Below are positions 8,065 to 15,093 of a DNA stretch of 18,871 bases, one piece after another. The DNA is from JBDRGC01 sp043818215 (lineage in GTDB: Bacteria; Chloroflexota; Anaerolineae; Anaerolineales; UBA11858). The stretch's first letter is position 1. Every line of letters begins with the position of its first letter. The stretch is taken from positions 1-18,871 of the forward strand of contig JBDRGC010000146.1 in the NCBI GenBank assembly GCA_043818215.1, written 5' to 3'. Both the position numbers and the translations under genes were made by a program. The notes beneath the pieces are model-generated. The model saw nothing but the letters and a program-made list of their open reading frames with translations. It did no database searches and was not told where the DNA came from.

Positions 8065-8118
8065 TCGCCAGCCGCCCGGATGCCGCGCTATGGTACTGCC
8101 AAAAATGAAAGGAAATAT

Positions 8119-8757
8119 ATGGAACGCGACTTCCGGCAATACGTTCTCCACCACTACAATCGTGCTGCCAACTACTACGACATTATTGAATTCATCCGCA
8201 AGGGAACCCGCCCCAAAGTCATAGAAATGAGCGGATGGCAGCCCAGCGAAAAAGTATTGGATGTCTGCACCGGTACCGGCGATCTGGCGCTTGCATTTGC
8301 CCGACTGGGAGCCGAAGTTATTGGCATAGATATTGCCGAGAATATGCTCCAACGCGCGGCTGCAAAATCCAATGGGGAGTACATCACATGGCTGAAGATG
8401 GACGCTACAGACTTGCAATTCCCGGCTAATTCATTCGATGTTACCACCCTCTCTCTGGCTTTGCATCACATGCCCGAGAATACCCAACACCAGGTGCTGT
8501 CTGAAATCGCACGCGTCACCCGGCGGAAGGTTGTCCTCGTCGAACCGCACCAACCTTTCGCGCAGTGGATGCATTCTATCTGGGGATTTGTCGCCTCCTT
8601 CGTCGACAAATCCGAATATATGCCCCAATGGGTACACCAGGATTTCAACCAAACCTGTTATAAAGCGGGATTGAAAGTAGATGAGATTCGGGTGTCCACC
8701 CTGGCTATTCACCGTCTCACCGCCTGCAACCCTATGGATGTGAGGCATGAAACGTGA
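8119..8757 (+). CDS. Class I SAM-dependent methyltransferase, UbiE/COQ5-like
   Basis: 212 aa. SAM-binding motif I is VLDVCTGTGDLALAF, followed by motif II acidic end GAEVIGIDIAENML and a later LALHHMPENTQHQVLSEIARVTR segment typical of UbiE-type enzymes. The substrate (quinone, lipid or other small molecule) cannot be read from sequence. The ATG at 8119 is chosen because AAAGGA lies just upstream and MERDFRQYVLHHYNRAANYYD is a natural start; an upstream in-frame ATG at 8080 falls between repeat and RBS. The last codons and the TGA stop (8755-8757) lie in TGARGCG heptamers, so the C-terminal ~6 residues are repeat-derived. The gene seems monocistronic, flanked by repeats on both sides. Confidence 0.88.
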   Translation: MERDFRQYVLHHYNRAANYYDIIEFIRKGTRPKVIEMSGWQPSEKVLDVCTGTGDLALAFARLGAEVIGIDIAENMLQRAAAKSNGEYITWLKMDATDLQFPANSFDVTTLSLALHHMPENTQHQVLSEIARVTRRKVVLVEPHQPFAQWMHSIWGFVASFVDKSEYMPQWVHQDFNQTCYKAGLKVDEIRVSTLAIHRLTACNPMDVRHET

Positions 8758-8768
8758 GGCGTGATGCC
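8741..8768. repeat. TGARGCG-type heptamers carrying the methyltransferase stop
   Basis: Four units: TGAGGCA, TGAAACG, TGAGGCG, TGATGCC. The first two TGA triplets are out of frame with the gene; the third is its stop codon. Confidence 0.8.
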
Positions 8769-8777
8769 ATACCCGCC

Positions 8778-8819
8778 CCCGACCACCGACTGCCGACCAC
8801 CGACTGCCGACCACCGATC
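8778..8819. repeat. Heptamer array (ACCGACT/GCCGACC, 6 units)
   Basis: Alternating CCCGACC, ACCGACT, GCCGACC, ACCGACT, GCCGACC, ACCGATC. It is the reverse-complement family of the array at 5450-5484. Confidence 0.85.
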
Positions 8820-8837
8820 GCACTCGTTGACTCGCTG

Positions 8838-9062
8838 ATCAATAGCGTGACGCCATACGCGCCCCTGACCTTCCAGGTTTTTGGAAACCTGGAAGGTCTT
8901 CGCCGACTCGCTAATCAATAGCGTGATGCCATACCCGCCCCTGACCTTCCAGGTTTTTGGAAACCTAGGTCTTCGCTGACTCGCTGACCAATCGCGTGGT
9001 GTCATACCCGCCCCAGACCTTCCAGGTTTTTGGAAACCTGGAAGGTCTTCGCCGACTCGTTG
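8838..9062. repeat. Three tandem 76/73/76 bp repeats, each containing a hairpin
   Basis: Units 8838-8913, 8914-8986 and 8987-9062 share the layout ATCAATAGCGTGATGCCATA, CGCCCC, then a hairpin with stem GACCTTCCAGGTTT and loop ttgg, then CTTCGCCGACTCGCT. Units 1 and 3 have a perfect 14 bp stem. Unit 2 lost 3 bp from the right arm of the stem. The inter-hairpin sequence is also conserved, so this is a tandem duplication and not a CRISPR array. Confidence 0.88.
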
Positions 9063-9069
9063 GCTGACA

Positions 9070-9170
9070 TCGAATGAACACTTGCACCTAAACGCAAGTG
9101 CAGGTGTTCGATGCTGCTACGAGAAACATGCTAAAGCAGGTTCAGGGCGTGCTGTAACATGCTTTAGCAT
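9070..9170. repeat. Imperfect palindromes with CACTTGC/GCAAGTG and ATGCTAAAGCA/TGCTTTAGCAT arms
   Basis: Around 9076-9111, GAACACTTGCA pairs with TGCAGGTGTTC (one mismatch), and CACTTGC pairs alternatively with GCAAGTG across a loop containing AAACGC. A related sequence, also with CAAACGCAGTGC in the centre, lies at 16383-16418. Positions 9128-9138 and 9160-9170 form a separate perfect 11 bp stem. These are REP-like elements of unknown function. Confidence 0.6.
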
Positions 9171-9211
9171 ATTTCCAATACCAGACCCCAATTCGGGGGG
9201 CTGATTTGATC

Positions 9212-9259
9212 GCTGACTCGCTGACTCGCTGACTCGCTGACTCGCCGATCCGCTACTCC
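9212..9259. repeat. Octamer tandem array (GCTGACTC)
   Basis: Four perfect GCTGACTC units followed by GCCGATCC and GCTACTCC. Single or paired copies of the same word occur near 4271-4286 and 8825-8838. The rest of 9260-9658 holds a GCGC-taaa-GCGC mini-hairpin (~9390) and no convincing gene. Confidence 0.85.
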
Positions 9260-9658
9260 GCTGCCGAATTGGGACACTCCACTGTTTTTTGGAGAAGAGA
9301 GATGCCACGAGGGAAATCATGCTACAATTGGGACGGTCTGTAAAGTGAAGATAGAAAGGGTGGTGAGTTTGTTCATCGTTGTAAAACCGCGCTAAAGCGC
9401 GCACTACGAACATCTTCCAAATCATATGAAACGCGGCCTTTTATATTTGTTGCGGTTTTATGAGTATCCGGGAAGACCACTACCCCACAGAAGTACCTGC
9501 TCAATACCCAAGGGCACTATAGTATTTCGTTGAAAAAGTCCAGCATCCTCCCGAAGGACATTGGGACGATGTGAGTAGCGGAGTGTATCGAAGGGTGCGG
9601 CTCTGGCCTAACCTCGATTTTTTTGAGATGCTACACACAGAAGGCATTAATAAATATT

Positions 9659-11542
9659 ATGAGTGATTTTCTACTTATTGTCGAAATCTCGATTGGACTG
9701 CTGCTGATCGCTGCTTTGGTGGGAGTCGTCACCCGGCAATTGCGCGTTCCCTATACGGTGGGATTGGTGCTGATTGGTTTAGCCTTGTCTTTACGCGGCA
9801 AGATGAATATCGAGGTGCCGCCAGAACTTTTTCTTGGGCTGCTGGTTCCCCCGTTGATATTCGAGGCGGCCTTTCATCTGAGCATCAACGATCTGCGCCG
9901 CGATATGGCCCCTATCCTGATGCTGGCTATCCCTGGAGTGCTTATCACCACTTTTCTGGTAGGCGCGGTCATCACCTGGGGAACGGGCATTCCTTTTCCA
10001 CTGGCATTGGTTTTCGGCGCGCTGGTTGCCGCCACCGACCCTGTAGCTGTGGTAGCCCTATTCCGATCATTAGGTGTCCCCAAACGGCTGCAAGTTCTAC
10101 TGGAGGGGGAAAGCTTATTCAACGACGGTACTGCTATTGTCATTTTCCATCTAATGCTTGTGATCGCTGTCAGCGGCCACTTCTCACTAACCGAAAGCCT
10201 GCTGGATTTTGTTGTCGTCGCTGGGGGGGGACTGGTCGTTGGACTGATACTAGGTATATTGATCTCTCAAGCTATCAGCCGCATTGACGATCCATTGATC
10301 GAAACTGCCCTGACAACTGTTCTGGCCTTTGGCGCTTACCTGGTGGCCGAAGAATTGCACGTCAGCGGCGTACTCGCGGTTGTGGCTGCCGGATTGGTCA
10401 GCGGCAATATTGGCCCGCGTGGCATGTCGCCATCCACCCGTATGTTGGTTTATAATTTTTGGGATTACGCGGCTTTTCTGGCTAACTCATTCGTGTTCCT
10501 GTTGATTGGAATGCAAATCGATTTACTAATTTTAGTGGCAAACTGGCAGGTTATCGGATGGGCCATTCTCGCAGTACTGATAGCTCGGGCGGTGGGAGTT
10601 TACGGGCTTTCGTGGATCGGGCCTGGCATCCCTCGGCGATTCAAGCATATTCTTTACTGGGGAGGTCTGCGCGGCGCCATCTCCCTGGCCCTGGCTATGA
10701 GCCTGCCGGCAGCGCTGGGCACAGCCAGAGATGAAATTCAGGCCATGACATTCGGCGTAGTGCTCTTTACACTGCTGGTGCAAGGGCTGACCATGAAACC
10801 ATTGGTTCAGCACATGCAACTCATTCAACGCAGCAAAGCCCAAGATGAATACGAAGGCCGTCATGGTCGGGCCGTCATGGCACGCGCAAGTTACGAACGA
10901 TTGAAAAATATGTACCACGAGGGGCTTCTCTCGACGCATGTGTGGGAGATACTATCAACACCGTTGAAACAACATGCTCAAGGCATGGCAGATGCCGTTA
11001 CCGAAACGCTGCACGCAAGCCCTGATCTGGAAACCAACGTAATAGACACTGCCATACGAGAACTACTGCAAACTCAGCGCAATTCGTTGACCGCCTTGAT
11101 GAGAGACAATATCATCTCTGAAGAGATATTTTCCCGGCTACTCGGCGAAGTCGATAAGGCCCTCACAGAACCCCGCACCAATATGATCGAACTGCTGAGA
11201 CATCGAACCAGTGATCCAGTTCGCAAATTGATGGCTGCCGTTGTACAAGAAAGAGATATCGAAAACACGATCAGTGTACTCAACCGTCTGGGTCTTCCCG
11301 CCACGCGCTTGTCGAGCACAGGTGGCTTTCTCGGAGGTAAAAATGTCACTTTGCTTATCGGCATCCCGGAGGGATATGAGTCCATGGTCATTAGAGCCAT
11401 CAACGAGGGCAGCCAACAACGCACTGGGTTTCTAACCGCCTCCGACGAGGGCAATCAAACTGCAATTTCTAAACCGGCATATATCACAGTAAAGGGAGCC
11501 ATAATCTTCACCTTCGAAGTGGAGCGTTACGAGGAGTTGTAA
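9659..11542 (+). CDS. CPA1-type Na+(K+)/H+ antiporter with C-terminal DarA/PstA-like c-di-AMP-receptor domain
   Basis: 627 aa. Residues 1-390 form a ~12-helix antiporter core with the CPA1 hallmarks ATDPVAVVALF (125-135), EGESLFNDGTAIVIF (149-163, the Asn-Asp ion-binding pair) and GGLRGAISLALA (335-346). Residues ~392-520 are a charged helical cytoplasmic linker. Residues ~522-627 resemble the PII-like DarA/PstA family (DUF970): an AVVQERDIENTISVLNRLG start, the signature STGGFL (553-558), TLLIGI, a ~35-residue loop, then AIIFTFEVERYEEL. It should exchange monovalent cations for protons across the membrane, with the tail sensing a nucleotide, plausibly cyclic di-AMP. The ATG at 9659 follows AGAAGG; an upstream TTG at 9623 is less likely. 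Three bases separate it from the next DarA-like gene, so they are co-translated. Ion specificity cannot be read here. Confidence 0.9.
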   Translation: MSDFLLIVEISIGLLLIAALVGVVTRQLRVPYTVGLVLIGLALSLRGKMNIEVPPELFLGLLVPPLIFEAAFHLSINDLRRDMAPILMLAIPGVLITTFLVGAVITWGTGIPFPLALVFGALVAATDPVAVVALFRSLGVPKRLQVLLEGESLFNDGTAIVIFHLMLVIAVSGHFSLTESLLDFVVVAGGGLVVGLILGILISQAISRIDDPLIETALTTVLAFGAYLVAEELHVSGVLAVVAAGLVSGNIGPRGMSPSTRMLVYNFWDYAAFLANSFVFLLIGMQIDLLILVANWQVIGWAILAVLIARAVGVYGLSWIGPGIPRRFKHILYWGGLRGAISLALAMSLPAALGTARDEIQAMTFGVVLFTLLVQGLTMKPLVQHMQLIQRSKAQDEYEGRHGRAVMARASYERLKNMYHEGLLSTHVWEILSTPLKQHAQGMADAVTETLHASPDLETNVIDTAIRELLQTQRNSLTALMRDNIISEEIFSRLLGEVDKALTEPRTNMIELLRHRTSDPVRKLMAAVVQERDIENTISVLNRLGLPATRLSSTGGFLGGKNVTLLIGIPEGYESMVIRAINEGSQQRTGFLTASDEGNQTAISKPAYITVKGAIIFTFEVERYEEL

Positions 11543-11545
11543 ATA

Positions 11546-11812
11546 ATGAAGATGATCTTCGCCATTGTCGATGACACCAAATCTGCGGTAATTTCCCAAG
11601 CTTTGCTAACAGCCAACTTCCGAGTAACCCAACTGGCATCCACAGGGGGATTCCTGCGGGGAGGCGCCACCACATTGATGGTGGGAGTAGATGACGACAA
11701 AGTGGAACCAGCCCTACAGGTGATTCGAGAACTTATACCACCTTTGTCCGATCCAGATGAAAAACAAGCTACCCTCTACGTACTCAATGTAAAAAGCTTC
11801 GACCGCGTGTAG
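11546..11812 (+). CDS. Stand-alone DarA/PstA-like PII-type protein 1 (putative c-di-AMP receptor)
   Basis: 88 aa, MKMIFAIVDD start, NFRVTQLASTGGFLRGG (24-40), TLMVGV, and a C-terminal ATLYVLNVKSFDRV strand. This is the DUF970/DarA fold, a ferredoxin-like PII relative. Numbering lines up without gaps with S. aureus PstA over the first 47 residues. From memory of that structure, ligand-contact positions Asn24, Arg26, Thr28, Phe36, Leu37 and Gly47 are present, while the Asn41 equivalent is Ala. The protein is ~20 residues shorter than the ~109-aa Firmicutes proteins, the loss falling in the large loop before the last strands. GAGGAG inside the antiporter's last codons serves as ribosome binding site. 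Position suggests a partner for the homologous domain on the antiporter. Confidence 0.88.
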   Translation: MKMIFAIVDDTKSAVISQALLTANFRVTQLASTGGFLRGGATTLMVGVDDDKVEPALQVIRELIPPLSDPDEKQATLYVLNVKSFDRV

Positions 11813-11846
11813 TTATAAACTTTCAGAAAAAGATTTTGTCTCAGCG

Positions 11847-11915
11847 TGTCATTGCGAGCCGACGCTTTCCCTGGCACCAGCCACCAGGACCAGGTGTCGG
11901 TGAAGCAATCTCCTT
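11847..11915. repeat. Degenerate GTCATTGCGAG...GAAGCAATCTC element
   Basis: Starts TGTCATTGCGAG and ends near GAAGCAATCTCC, the two ends of a widespread bacterial dispersed repeat. The expected right terminal inverted repeat is absent. It lies in the 258 bp gap between the two DarA-like genes and probably interrupted or replaced part of a duplicated antiporter gene (see 11976-12068). A two-ended relative is at 16286-16444. Confidence 0.55.
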
Positions 11916-11975
11916 CTTGCCAAGCGAGAAATTTGCTGTCGTCAACGCGCTGGCTATGCGCAGATCGCTGCGGTT

Positions 11976-12068
11976 GAGAATGTATCCAACGCCCTTCCAC
12001 CATTTCCCATCGACATTGGCCGGGCGGCTATTTTTACCTTTGATGTCGAACGCTACGAGGAACTCTAA
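11976..12068 (+). pseudogene. Remnant C-terminus of a second antiporter-DarA fusion gene
   Basis: In the frame ending at TAA 12066-12068 the last codons read GRAAIFTFDVERYEEL-stop, closely matching the antiporter's terminal VKGAIIFTFEVERYEEL-stop. In both places a few bases follow and then an ATG starting MKMI of a DarA-like gene. The simplest reading is that the antiporter-DarA pair was duplicated in tandem and the second antiporter decayed to its last ~15-30 codons. Homology is clear only for the last ~14 codons; upstream codons back to ~11976 stay open but are not obviously homologous. The surviving Glu-Glu codons (GAGGAA) form the ribosome binding site of the next gene, which may explain why they persist. 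Confidence 0.75.
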
Positions 12069-12070
12069 CT

Positions 12071-12337
12071 ATGAAAATGATCGTCGCGATTTTACAGGAT
12101 GACGATGCCGAATCTGTCTCTCAAGCATTGATCGAGGCCGGAATGACCGTAACTCGGATTGCATCCACAGGAGGATTCCTCCGCCAGGGGAGGAGCACTC
12201 TTATGGTAGGGGCAGAAAAAGAAAAAGTTGACGATGTCATTAAATTGATCGACAAAAACTGCGCCCCCTCTATCGAGCCTATGCACAAGAAAGCAACGCT
12301 TTTCGTGCTCAATGTGGAACACTTCGAGCAGATTTGA
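12071..12337 (+). CDS. Stand-alone DarA/PstA-like PII-type protein 2
   Basis: 88 aa, paralogue of the gene at 11546: MKMIVAILQDDD start, TVTRIASTGGFLRQG (26-40), TLMVGAEKEKV, terminal ATLFVLNVEHFEQI. It keeps Thr28, Phe36, Leu37 and Gly47 of the S. aureus PstA numbering, but the positions equivalent to Asn24 and Arg26 are Gly and Thr. Unlike paralogue 1 it retains Gln as penultimate residue, matching the ...HQF end of Firmicutes proteins. It is short in the same loop as paralogue 1. Its ribosome binding site GAGGAAC (12057-12063) lies in the remnant of the duplicated antiporter. The TGA stop is the first triplet of a heptamer array. Probable function: nucleotide-responsive regulator; altered ligand preference or heteromer formation with paralogue 1 is possible. 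Confidence 0.87.
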   Translation: MKMIVAILQDDDAESVSQALIEAGMTVTRIASTGGFLRQGRSTLMVGAEKEKVDDVIKLIDKNCAPSIEPMHKKATLFVLNVEHFEQI

Positions 12338-12411
12338 AGCGTGATGCGTGAGGCGTGAAACGTGGAGGGTGGAGCGTGGTGCGTGATGCAGGATGCGGGA
12401 TGCGTGACACT
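12335..12411. repeat. TGARGCG-type heptamer array (11 units) starting at a stop codon
   Basis: Eleven in-register units from TGAAGCG and TGATGCG to TGACACT. The first TGA is the stop of the DarA-like gene. Later units contain TGA in other frames. The rest of the gap to 12492 holds an ATCCGTGTAATCCGTGG word related to the element at 7961-8064. Confidence 0.88.
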
Positions 12412-12492
12412 CCGGTACGGCGAAAAAAGCAAAAAATCCGTGTAATCCGTGGTTAAATTTTGGTTCTGGTCTGTCCGGGTTAGGGTCTATCT

Positions 12493-13065
12493 CTATTCGT
12501 GAAATTCTTCGACCTTGTAAACTAACACTTGCAATTTCTCGTGCCGCCACATATCCTCAGGCCTCCCCATTTTGATACATAGGTGGCCCAGAAACTCAGA
12601 TGGGGAAGGTATCTTCTCCCATACTTGAGGGAGAAAGGTAGCCCGCCGAAATCCATCTTTCAAAACCACTCCATCAATGCCAGGCCGCAAACTAGCCAAC
12701 AGATCATCGGGACCTGTGTAGTCCAATGGCTCTGGCTTCGTCAGGCGCGATACTTCGATAGAAATATCACCTATTTCACCGGGGGTTACCGGCGGGAAAC
12801 GATAATCTTGGGTTGCGGCGTCTACCGCATGTTCACACACATCTTCAGCCAGAGGCCGGTACGGCTCCAGTGTCCCAATGCAGCCGCGTAGTTGCCCTCT
12901 TTTTGTGAGAGTAACGAAAGATGCTCCCTGCTCTCGTAGAATGGAGGGGAAAGCACCCAGGTCGAGAGGCTCTAAGGGCTTACCGTGTACCCCCAATTCC
13001 AACGCCTGACGGGCCAATTTCAAAAGCAAATCTTGTTCTTGATGAGTCAGTTTTTTTGTTGTCAT
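12493..13065 (-). CDS. amrA: AmmeMemoRadiSam system protein A (AMMECR1 domain)
   Basis: 190 aa from the ATG at 13065. The frame stays open to 13182, but those 39 codons are heptamer repeat (EIGDWRL repeats). The AMMECR1 core is clear: FVTLTKRGQLRGCIGTLEPYRPLAEDV with the family signature LRGCIG, then DYRFPPVTPGEIGDISIEVSRLTKPEPL and a C-terminal LPQVWEKIPSPSEFLGHLCIKMG. The domain often occurs with Memo-like and radical-SAM partners; neither is present here, and its biochemical role is unsettled. It faces the amidase gene divergently across a repeat-filled ~200 bp region. AAAGG upstream of 13065 is a plausible ribosome binding site. Confidence 0.9.
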   Translation of the reverse strand: MTTKKLTHQEQDLLLKLARQALELGVHGKPLEPLDLGAFPSILREQGASFVTLTKRGQLRGCIGTLEPYRPLAEDVCEHAVDAATQDYRFPPVTPGEIGDISIEVSRLTKPEPLDYTGPDDLLASLRPGIDGVVLKDGFRRATFLPQVWEKIPSPSEFLGHLCIKMGRPEDMWRHEKLQVLVYKVEEFHE

Positions 13066-13106
13066 ATCGAAGCCTTTATGAGTCAGTATCTTGCAATTTG
13101 GGGAAT

Positions 13107-13194
13107 AGAGATTGGAGATTGGAGATTCCTGGTTTCCCAATCTCCAATCTCCAATCTCCAATCTCCAATCTCCAATCTCCAATCTCCAACCCCT
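13107..13194. repeat. Inverted heptamer arrays forming a long hairpin between divergent genes
   Basis: Three GGAGATT-type units (13107-13127), an 11 nt spacer, then seven AATCTCC units (13139-13187) and AACCCCT. The arrays are reverse complements, so a ~20 bp stem can form over 13107-13159, with several slipped registers possible. It sits between the amrA and amidase starts and could affect either promoter. The unit is the same family as the array at 53-206. Confidence 0.88.
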
Positions 13195-13271
13195 ATTTTA
13201 CCCAAAAACCTTGCCTTTTACATCTAAATTGAGTACTATCAGGGCGATTTTACATTACAGGCGATGAAAAT

Positions 13272-14069
13272 ATGAGCAGAGAGTCCTCCACTCCACCAAA
13301 ACAAGTAAACATCAGTACGTTGTTAGCTGACAACCTGCGCTCCATTCTGACCGTTGTGGCCGTAGCAGTGGTTGTGGCAACTCTTTTCACTGCTTCGACA
13401 CCTCCGGGGCTGCTGTCTGGCGGCCTGACAGAGAGGCTCGCCGAGGCCATTCGCGCAGCAGCCACTCCCACCCAGGTATGGCCTACGCCTACCGACCGTC
13501 CCCGGCCGCCTATTGGCATCGTGGTAGGGCACTGGGGAGACAACAACGATCCAGGTGCGGTTTGCGCGGATGGCCTGACGGAGTTTCAGGTCAATCAAGA
13601 TATTGCGTATCTCGTACAAAAAAATCTCTCAGCAGAAGGATTCGACGTAGACTTGCTCCAAGAATTCGATCCAGGGTTGAACGGATACCAGGCACTGGTG
13701 TTGGTCTCTATCCATGCGGATTCTTGTGAATACATCAATGCTCAAGCTACCGGCTTCAAAGTGGCATCCACGTTGAACAATCCCCACCCAGAGAGATCTG
13801 CACGGCTAACCGCCTGCCTCCGCAACCGCTATGCGCAGGCAACGGGCTTGACGGTACACAACAGCGTAACGCCTGACATGAGCAGTTATCACGCCTTCGA
13901 CGAAATCAACGATGAGACCCCTGCGGCAATCATCGAAACCGGCTTCTTGAACCTTGACCGTGTAAAGCTGACTCAAGAAACCGATCAGGTTGCCCGCGGC
14001 ATCTCCGATGGCATCTTATGCTACCTCTACAACGAAGATATCTTGCCAAATCCCACAGATGAACCCTGA
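13272..14069 (+). CDS. N-acetylmuramoyl-L-alanine amidase (Amidase_3 type), membrane-anchored
   Basis: 265 aa; cleaves the bond between MurNAc and L-Ala of the stem peptide, using zinc. A cytoplasmic stub precedes one membrane helix (~24-40), then a short linker, then the catalytic domain (~80-255). Zinc ligands and catalytic residue are in order: GHW (His87), LTE (Glu104), SIHAD (His148) and IIETGFLN (Glu222). The usual HGG pattern is modified here to HWGDNNDPGA. Only a weak promoter-like pair (TTGAGT / TACATT, 16 bp apart, 13229-13256) is visible upstream. Its last 11 bp overlap the start of the L,D-transpeptidase gene, so both should be co-translated. Domain limits suggest wall turnover at the outer membrane face rather than secretion. 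Confidence 0.9.
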   Translation: MSRESSTPPKQVNISTLLADNLRSILTVVAVAVVVATLFTASTPPGLLSGGLTERLAEAIRAAATPTQVWPTPTDRPRPPIGIVVGHWGDNNDPGAVCADGLTEFQVNQDIAYLVQKNLSAEGFDVDLLQEFDPGLNGYQALVLVSIHADSCEYINAQATGFKVASTLNNPHPERSARLTACLRNRYAQATGLTVHNSVTPDMSSYHAFDEINDETPAAIIETGFLNLDRVKLTQETDQVARGISDGILCYLYNEDILPNPTDEP

Positions 14070-15093
14070 GATCAACCCGGCCCAACACGTCCTTCAACGA
14101 GCAAAGAGCGCGCTCGAGCGTGGTGACCGGCGAGCGGCCCGCCGCTGGGCTGAAGAGGCCGCATCTCTGGCTCCCGAGCGGGAGGAGCCGTGGCTATTCT
14201 TGGCAGCCCTGGCTTCGCCGCGCGCCAGTCTGGCTTATCTCGAACGCGCATTAGAGATCAACCCGCAAAGCCAGCGAGCGCGCCAGGGGATGCGCTGGGC
14301 GGTAACACGATGGCGCGCCATTCCCGAACCCACTCGTCCGCGGCGGCAAATTGTCGCCCCGAATATCTCGCCAGGAGCACTGACGCGTCCCCGTCCAGCG
14401 GTTCTGCCATGGACTATCGCAATTTTCATTCTGCTGGCCGGGTTTATGATCTGGTTTGGCACTCCCAGTTTCTCTTTCGCATTCAATTCCGGGAACCTGG
14501 CAGCTTTATCTCAGGCAGGGGTGGAAAAAGCTACCCATACGCCAACCCCCACAGCAACATTTACGCCCACGCCAACCTTCACCCCAACGCCCACGCCAAC
14601 CAATACTCCGACGCCCACACCCACGCCCACTTTCACACCCACTAATACGGCAACCCCCTTGCCGAGTAAGACACCCATCCCGCCAACCACTGTAGTCGAT
14701 CCCAATCCCGGTGTATCTCTGCCGCCAGGTGTGGAACCGGGAGAGCGTTGGATTGACGTGAACCTGACAACCCAACATACTTACGCATACCAGGGCAAGA
14801 ATCTCGAAAATTCTTTCCTCGTTTCCACCGGTACATGGCAGACCCCTACCGTTACCGGGCAATACCGAATCTACGTCAAATACCGCTACGCGCCCATGTC
14901 TGGACCGGGATACTACCTTCCCAATGTCCCGTATGTCATGTATTTTCATAAAGGGTATAGCCTCCACGGAACCTACTGGCACAACAACTTTGGCACACCA
15001 ATGAGCCACGGATGTATAAATATGATCACAGATGATGCTGGTTGGGTTTATAATTGGGCTTCAATTGGCACGTTGGTCAATATTCATTATTGA
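14059..15093 (+). CDS. Membrane-anchored L,D-transpeptidase (YkuD) with Thr-Pro stalk
   Basis: 344 aa from the ATG at 14059, inside the amidase 3' end; an earlier in-frame start at 13990 would be fully overlapping and is less likely. Residues ~8-82 form a TPR-like helical region (ALERGDRRAARRWAEEAASLAPE...AYLERALEINPQ), presumably cytoplasmic. A membrane helix lies at ~116-134. Residues ~158-212 are a Thr-Pro-rich stalk. The YkuD domain (~228-344) carries LHGTYWHNNFGTPMSHGCIN, with catalytic Cys319 in SHGC and His303. It makes 3-3 peptidoglycan cross-links or attaches molecules to stem peptides. The stalk composition matches the tail of the PBP at 942-4208. A TPR-TM-stalk-YkuD order suggests cytoplasmic partners steer an extracellular enzyme (inference). 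Confidence 0.9.
   Translation: MNPEINPAQHVLQRAKSALERGDRRAARRWAEEAASLAPEREEPWLFLAALASPRASLAYLERALEINPQSQRARQGMRWAVTRWRAIPEPTRPRRQIVAPNISPGALTRPRPAVLPWTIAIFILLAGFMIWFGTPSFSFAFNSGNLAALSQAGVEKATHTPTPTATFTPTPTFTPTPTPTNTPTPTPTPTFTPTNTATPLPSKTPIPPTTVVDPNPGVSLPPGVEPGERWIDVNLTTQHTYAYQGKNLENSFLVSTGTWQTPTVTGQYRIYVKYRYAPMSGPGYYLPNVPYVMYFHKGYSLHGTYWHNNFGTPMSHGCINMITDDAGWVYNWASIGTLVNIHY

Noticed and set aside
7936..8418. Open frames with RITRITRI / IRVIRVIRGL peptides
   Set aside because: They translate the 104 bp palindromic element; this peptide pattern is a well-known artefact of GCGGATTACGCGGAT-type repeats.
8838..9062. Possible CRISPR array
   Set aside because: The hairpin is regular, but the sequence between hairpins is also conserved, there are only three units, and no cas gene is near.
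9536..9605. Possible leader or small gene before the antiporter
   Set aside because: No consistent start, ribosome binding site or conserved product; it looks like a dispersed intergenic repeat (GAAGGAC...CGAAGGGTGC).
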